From Teretinema sp942493045 (GTDB lineage Bacteria; Spirochaetota; Spirochaetia; Treponematales; Treponemataceae): a stretch of DNA of 64,000 nucleotides. The notes under the pieces are model-generated. The model was not told where the DNA came from, did no database searches, and was given only the letters and a program-made list of their open reading frames with translations. The stretch covers positions 2,666,001 through 2,730,000 of the forward strand of contig OW818665.1 of assembly GCA_942493045.1 (NCBI GenBank), read 5' to 3'. Positions within the stretch are counted from its first letter, which is position 1. The number at the start of each line of letters is the position of its first letter. Below are positions 61,071 to 64,000 of this stretch, piece after piece. Both the position numbers and the translations under genes were made by a program.

Positions 61071-61643
61071 ATGCAGCTCTTACATGACCGGATCCGGCGT
61101 GATGGTATTGTGCTCGACGGGGGCATCCTCAAGGTCGGCAGTTTTCTCAATCAACAGCTGGATGTAGGACTGCTTAATGAGATCGGCAGAGAGTTTGCCC
61201 GGCGCTTTGCCGGGGCGAAGGTCGATCGTATTCTTACTATAGAAGCTTCCGGCATCGCCGTGGCCTGTATCGCGGCCCAGTACTTTTCCGTTCCGGTGGT
61301 TTTCGCCAAAAAACACGCTTCCACCAATCTTTCAAACGATACCTTTCAGGCAACGGTGCATTCCTTTACCCACGGGGCGGACTATGACGTCCGCGTGGCC
61401 CGCGAATTCCTGCCGGAGGGAGAATCCGTTCTGATAATCGACGATTTTCTGGCCAACGGCTGTGCCCTTGAGGGCCTCGTTTCCATCGTGCGCCAGGCCG
61501 GCTCACAAGTGGCCGGAGCCGGTATCGTGATCGAGAAAGGCTTTCAGGACGGCGGCGAGCGGCTGCGCAGGGGTGGACTGCGCATTGAGTCGCTGGCCCT
61601 GATCGAGCGCATGAGCGCCACCGAGGGCATTGTATTCAGGTGA
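61071..61643 (+). CDS. xpt: Xanthine phosphoribosyltransferase
   Basis: A 190-residue type I phosphoribosyltransferase that salvages xanthine to XMP. Motifs: LDGGILKVGSFLNQQLD at the N-terminus, TIEASGIAVACIAA, FAKKHAST and the PRPP loop VLIIDDFLANG. The length equals B. subtilis Xpt (194). The predicted leaderless start leaves no room for a purine riboswitch. The purine-nucleoside lipoprotein gene follows after 50 bp. Confidence 0.95.
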   Translation: MQLLHDRIRRDGIVLDGGILKVGSFLNQQLDVGLLNEIGREFARRFAGAKVDRILTIEASGIAVACIAAQYFSVPVVFAKKHASTNLSNDTFQATVHSFTHGADYDVRVAREFLPEGESVLIIDDFLANGCALEGLVSIVRQAGSQVAGAGIVIEKGFQDGGERLRRGGLRIESLALIERMSATEGIVFR

Positions 61644-61693
61644 TGACGGAATACCCCGTACTATGGGGGTTCCAAATAATAGAGGAGACGAAT

Positions 61694-62794
61694 ATGAAAA
61701 AGGTACTGGCTATGGTGCTTGCGCTCGCCGCCGTTCTGGCCGTGAGCTCATGCAGCAAGAAAGAAGCGGGAGCCGCCGGTTCCCTGCCCAAGCTGACCAA
61801 AGAGACCGTTAAGGTCGGCTTTGTCTACATCGGAACCATCAATGACGAAGGCTACACCCAGGCTCACGACCAAGGCCGCCTGGCGCTCAACGCCATGGGC
61901 ATTCAGACTGCCTATGTCGAGCAGGTTGCCGAGAACGCCGACTGCGAAAAGGCCATCCGTGACCTGATCGATCAGGGCTGCAACGTGGTCTACACCAACA
62001 GCTTCGGTTACATGGACTGGACGCTCAAGGTTGCCGCCGATCATCCTGAGGTGTACTTCGGCCACTGTTCCGGCTACAAGACCGCTCCGAACGTATCAAC
62101 CTATTTTGGCAAGATTTATCAGTCCCGCTACCTTTCCGGTATCGCCGCCGGCCTGAAGACCAAAGCTAACAAGATCGGTTATGTGGCCGCCATGCCCATC
62201 CCCGAGGTTATCCGCGGTATCAACGCCTTTACCCTTGGCGTTCTTTCCGTGAACCCCGCCGCCACCGTCGAGGTGGTCTGGACCAACACCTGGTACGATC
62301 CCGCCGTCGAGAAGCAAGCCGCTCTGGCCCTGCTGAACAAGGGCTGTGACGTTATGGCCCAGCACCAGGACACCACCGCTACCCAGATTGCCGCCCAGGA
62401 GAAGGGTGCCTTTGCCATCGGGTACAATTCACCGACCGCTACCGCCGCTCCCAAGGCCTATTTGACCGCCCCGCTGTTCAAGTGGGCTACCTTCTATACC
62501 GCCGACGTGCAGAGCATCATTGACGGTACCTGGAAGAGCCGCGCTTACTGGGAAGGTCTGGACGCCGGCATGGTCGACCTTGACGCTCTGTCCGCCAATG
62601 TGGCCGCCGGAACCGCCGAGAAGATCGCCGCCGCCAGAGCCGCAATCATCGCCGGGACCTTGCATCCCTTCGCCGGGCCCCTTTCCAACCAGGCCGGCGA
62701 GGTTGTAGTCGCCTCCGGCACCACCATGACCGACGACGAAGTCTGGAACATGGGCTGGTTCGTACAGGGCGTTATCGGCAGCGTTCCCAAGTGA
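61694..62794 (+). CDS. BMP-family lipoprotein, purine-nucleoside binding (PnrA/TmpC-like)
   Basis: The ATG at 61694 after AGAGGAG gives 366 residues with a lipoprotein signal (MKKVLAMVLALAAVLAVSSC). The BMP fold is clear: VGFVYIGTINDEGYTQAHDQG, GCNVVYTNSFGYMDW, GKIYQSRYLSGIAAGLKT, GCDVMAQHQDTTA and AYWEGLDAGMVDLD. In Treponema the homologue TmpC/PnrA binds purine nucleosides for an ABC importer. Context with xpt upstream and an ABC ATPase downstream supports nucleoside uptake and salvage. A terminator-like hairpin follows before the ATPase gene. Confidence 0.92.
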   Translation: MKKVLAMVLALAAVLAVSSCSKKEAGAAGSLPKLTKETVKVGFVYIGTINDEGYTQAHDQGRLALNAMGIQTAYVEQVAENADCEKAIRDLIDQGCNVVYTNSFGYMDWTLKVAADHPEVYFGHCSGYKTAPNVSTYFGKIYQSRYLSGIAAGLKTKANKIGYVAAMPIPEVIRGINAFTLGVLSVNPAATVEVVWTNTWYDPAVEKQAALALLNKGCDVMAQHQDTTATQIAAQEKGAFAIGYNSPTATAAPKAYLTAPLFKWATFYTADVQSIIDGTWKSRAYWEGLDAGMVDLDALSANVAAGTAEKIAAARAAIIAGTLHPFAGPLSNQAGEVVVASGTTMTDDEVWNMGWFVQGVIGSVPK

Positions 62795-62818
62795 TCGTTT
62801 CTCTGTAACACATTTCTC

Positions 62819-62856
62819 AGGGCTGTCCTCTTATCCGGGGGGCAGCCCTTGTTTTT
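62819..62856 (+). terminator. Intra-operon terminator or attenuator
   Basis: AGGGCTG (62819-62825) pairs with CAGCCCT (62843-62849), then TTGTTTTT. It lies between the binding protein and ATPase genes and could reduce ATPase expression relative to the binding protein. Confidence 0.65.
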
Positions 62857-62884
62857 CCGGCTCGCGCCGGACCGTAAGGATCCA

Positions 62885-64000
62885 ATGGCAGAAACCGCGT
62901 ATATCGAACTCAAAAACATTACCAAGACCTTCGGCAAAGTAGTCGCCAACAAAGACGTCTGCCTGGACGTGCGCAGGGGAGAAATTTTGGCCCTGCTCGG
63001 CGAGAACGGCTCGGGTAAAAGCACCCTGGTCAACATGCTCTCCGGCATTTATACCCCGGACTCCGGCGCCATGTTTATTGACGGCCGCGAAACGGTCTTC
63101 GCCTCGCCGGACGACGCGATCCGCGCCGGTATCGGCATGGTGCATCAGCACTTTAAATTGGTGCCGGTTTTAACCGCTCGCGAGAATATCATATTGGGCG
63201 AGAAGGGCGGCTTGTTTATCGACAACCGCGCCATCAGCGAAAAGATTTATCAAGTAGAAAAGAAATATGGCCTGGTAACCAACCCGGACAAAAAAATATA
63301 TGCTATGGCCGTCGGCGAAAAGCAGACGGTCGAGATTTTAAAGGTGCTGTACCGCGGCGCCCATGTACTGGTACTCGATGAGCCGACCGCGGTATTGACC
63401 CCGCAGGAAACGCACCGCCTGTTCGAGATTCTGCGCAACATGCGCCAGGCCGGTTGTTCGATCATCATCATTACCCATAAATTAAACGAGGTGATGGAGA
63501 TCAGCGACCGCGTCACGGTTTTGCGCCAGGGCCGCACCATCGGCACCGTGCGTACCTCCGAAACCAATCCCTATCAGTTAACCGAAATGATGGTCGGAGA
63601 GCCGGTATCCCTGGAAATTCAGCGCGCCGAGACCGAGCGCTCCGCCGAGCCCCTGCTGACGGTGCGCTCCCTTTCTTTGGACGATGACGAGGGCGTGCCG
63701 CTGCTCGACGAGGTAACCTTTGACCTGCACGGCGGCGAGATTCTCGGGGTGGCCGGTATCGCCGGCTCCGGGCAGAAGGAACTCTGCGAAACCATCGCCG
63801 GCCTGCTGCGCGCCGAAGCAGGCTCGGTGCGCTTTCTCGGTGAGGAACTGCTGGGCCTTTCGCCGCGCATCATTATCCGCAAGGGAGTAAGCATGAGCTT
63901 TATTCCCGAGGACCGCCTGGGCATGGGCCTGGTGGCCGGCATGGACATTACCGACAACATCTTGCTGAAGTCCTATAATAAAAAGAAAGGCCTATTGGTG
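62885..64000 (+). CDS. Nucleoside ABC transporter ATPase (double domain), 3' truncated
   Basis: The ATG at 62885, after an AAGGA site, opens a frame that runs to the window end (at least 372 residues). It is a RbsA/YufO-like double ATPase. Domain 1: LLGENGSGKSTLVNM, GMVHQHFKLVPV, AVGEKQTVEILK and LVLDEPTAVLT. Domain 2 starts near residue 260 and has GVAGIAGSGQKELCETI and SFIPEDRLGMGLV. It should power uptake of the nucleoside captured by the BMP lipoprotein; permease genes are expected downstream outside the window. Confidence 0.92.
   Translation, partial: MAETAYIELKNITKTFGKVVANKDVCLDVRRGEILALLGENGSGKSTLVNMLSGIYTPDSGAMFIDGRETVFASPDDAIRAGIGMVHQHFKLVPVLTARENIILGEKGGLFIDNRAISEKIYQVEKKYGLVTNPDKKIYAMAVGEKQTVEILKVLYRGAHVLVLDEPTAVLTPQETHRLFEILRNMRQAGCSIIIITHKLNEVMEISDRVTVLRQGRTIGTVRTSETNPYQLTEMMVGEPVSLEIQRAETERSAEPLLTVRSLSLDDDEGVPLLDEVTFDLHGGEILGVAGIAGSGQKELCETIAGLLRAEAGSVRFLGEELLGLSPRIIIRKGVSMSFIPEDRLGMGLVAGMDITDNILLKSYNKKKGLLV

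Overview
The window is a gene-dense bacterial chromosome segment with no rRNA, tRNA, phage, insertion sequence or CRISPR array that I can see. The likely host is a spirochaete of the Treponema group. Evidence: an XPB-type helicase with its partner gene, a CsgG/P13-like envelope protein, a TmpC/PnrA-like purine-nucleoside lipoprotein, spirochaete-style HAE1 efflux, an omptin and many exported lipoproteins. The genus is inferred, not proven. No stretch longer than about 150 bp lacks a gene or regulatory signal. Most genes lie in tight operons with ATGA-type overlaps.

Layout. 1-8.2 kb: end of a degenerate HD-GYP gene, EAL phosphodiesterase plus purU, then a soluble hybrid histidine kinase joined to mtnN-luxS (AI-2/methyl cycle), and an M29 aminopeptidase. 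8.2-13.3 kb: rsmE with a small HExxH metalloprotein, then an exported TIM-barrel-like protein with a GH31 glycosidase. 13.4-18.1 kb: XPB helicase plus Helicase_C_3 partner, then nagB. 18.1-24.4 kb: leftward operon of two CorC/HlyC proteins, a CASTOR/POLLUX-type RCK protein without a pore, and a chemoreceptor. 24.5-31.2 kb: purL with a thioredoxin-fold lipoprotein (left), Lrp regulator plus aminotransferase (right). 31.2-35.6 kb: CsgG-like protein, and a leftward MlaE-F-D lipid-transport operon ending in a TPR lipoprotein. 35.7-42.2 kb: radical SAM protein, omptin with a probable CTG start, htpG, and an exported unknown. 42.2-50.5 kb: NAD region, with ecfS-nadC-nadA-nadB leftward, and divergently a DUF815 ATPase, an ECF module fused A-A-T in one chain, and a Nudix hydrolase. 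50.6-57.7 kb: double-TetR regulator, TolC, adaptor, RND pump and a PII-like protein in one operon, with a perfect palindromic operator. 57.7-64 kb: SPOUT methyltransferase, trxA, YtrA-type regulator with an ABC exporter, and divergently xpt, a purine-nucleoside lipoprotein and its ABC ATPase, which runs off the end.

The most striking genome-level signal is promoter placement. At least six genes carry a -35/-10 pair whose -10 ends only 5-8 nt before the start codon, with no Shine-Dalgarno. These mRNAs should be leaderless. Other genes, mostly exported proteins and operon-internal genes, carry strong GGAGG-type sites, so the two start modes coexist.
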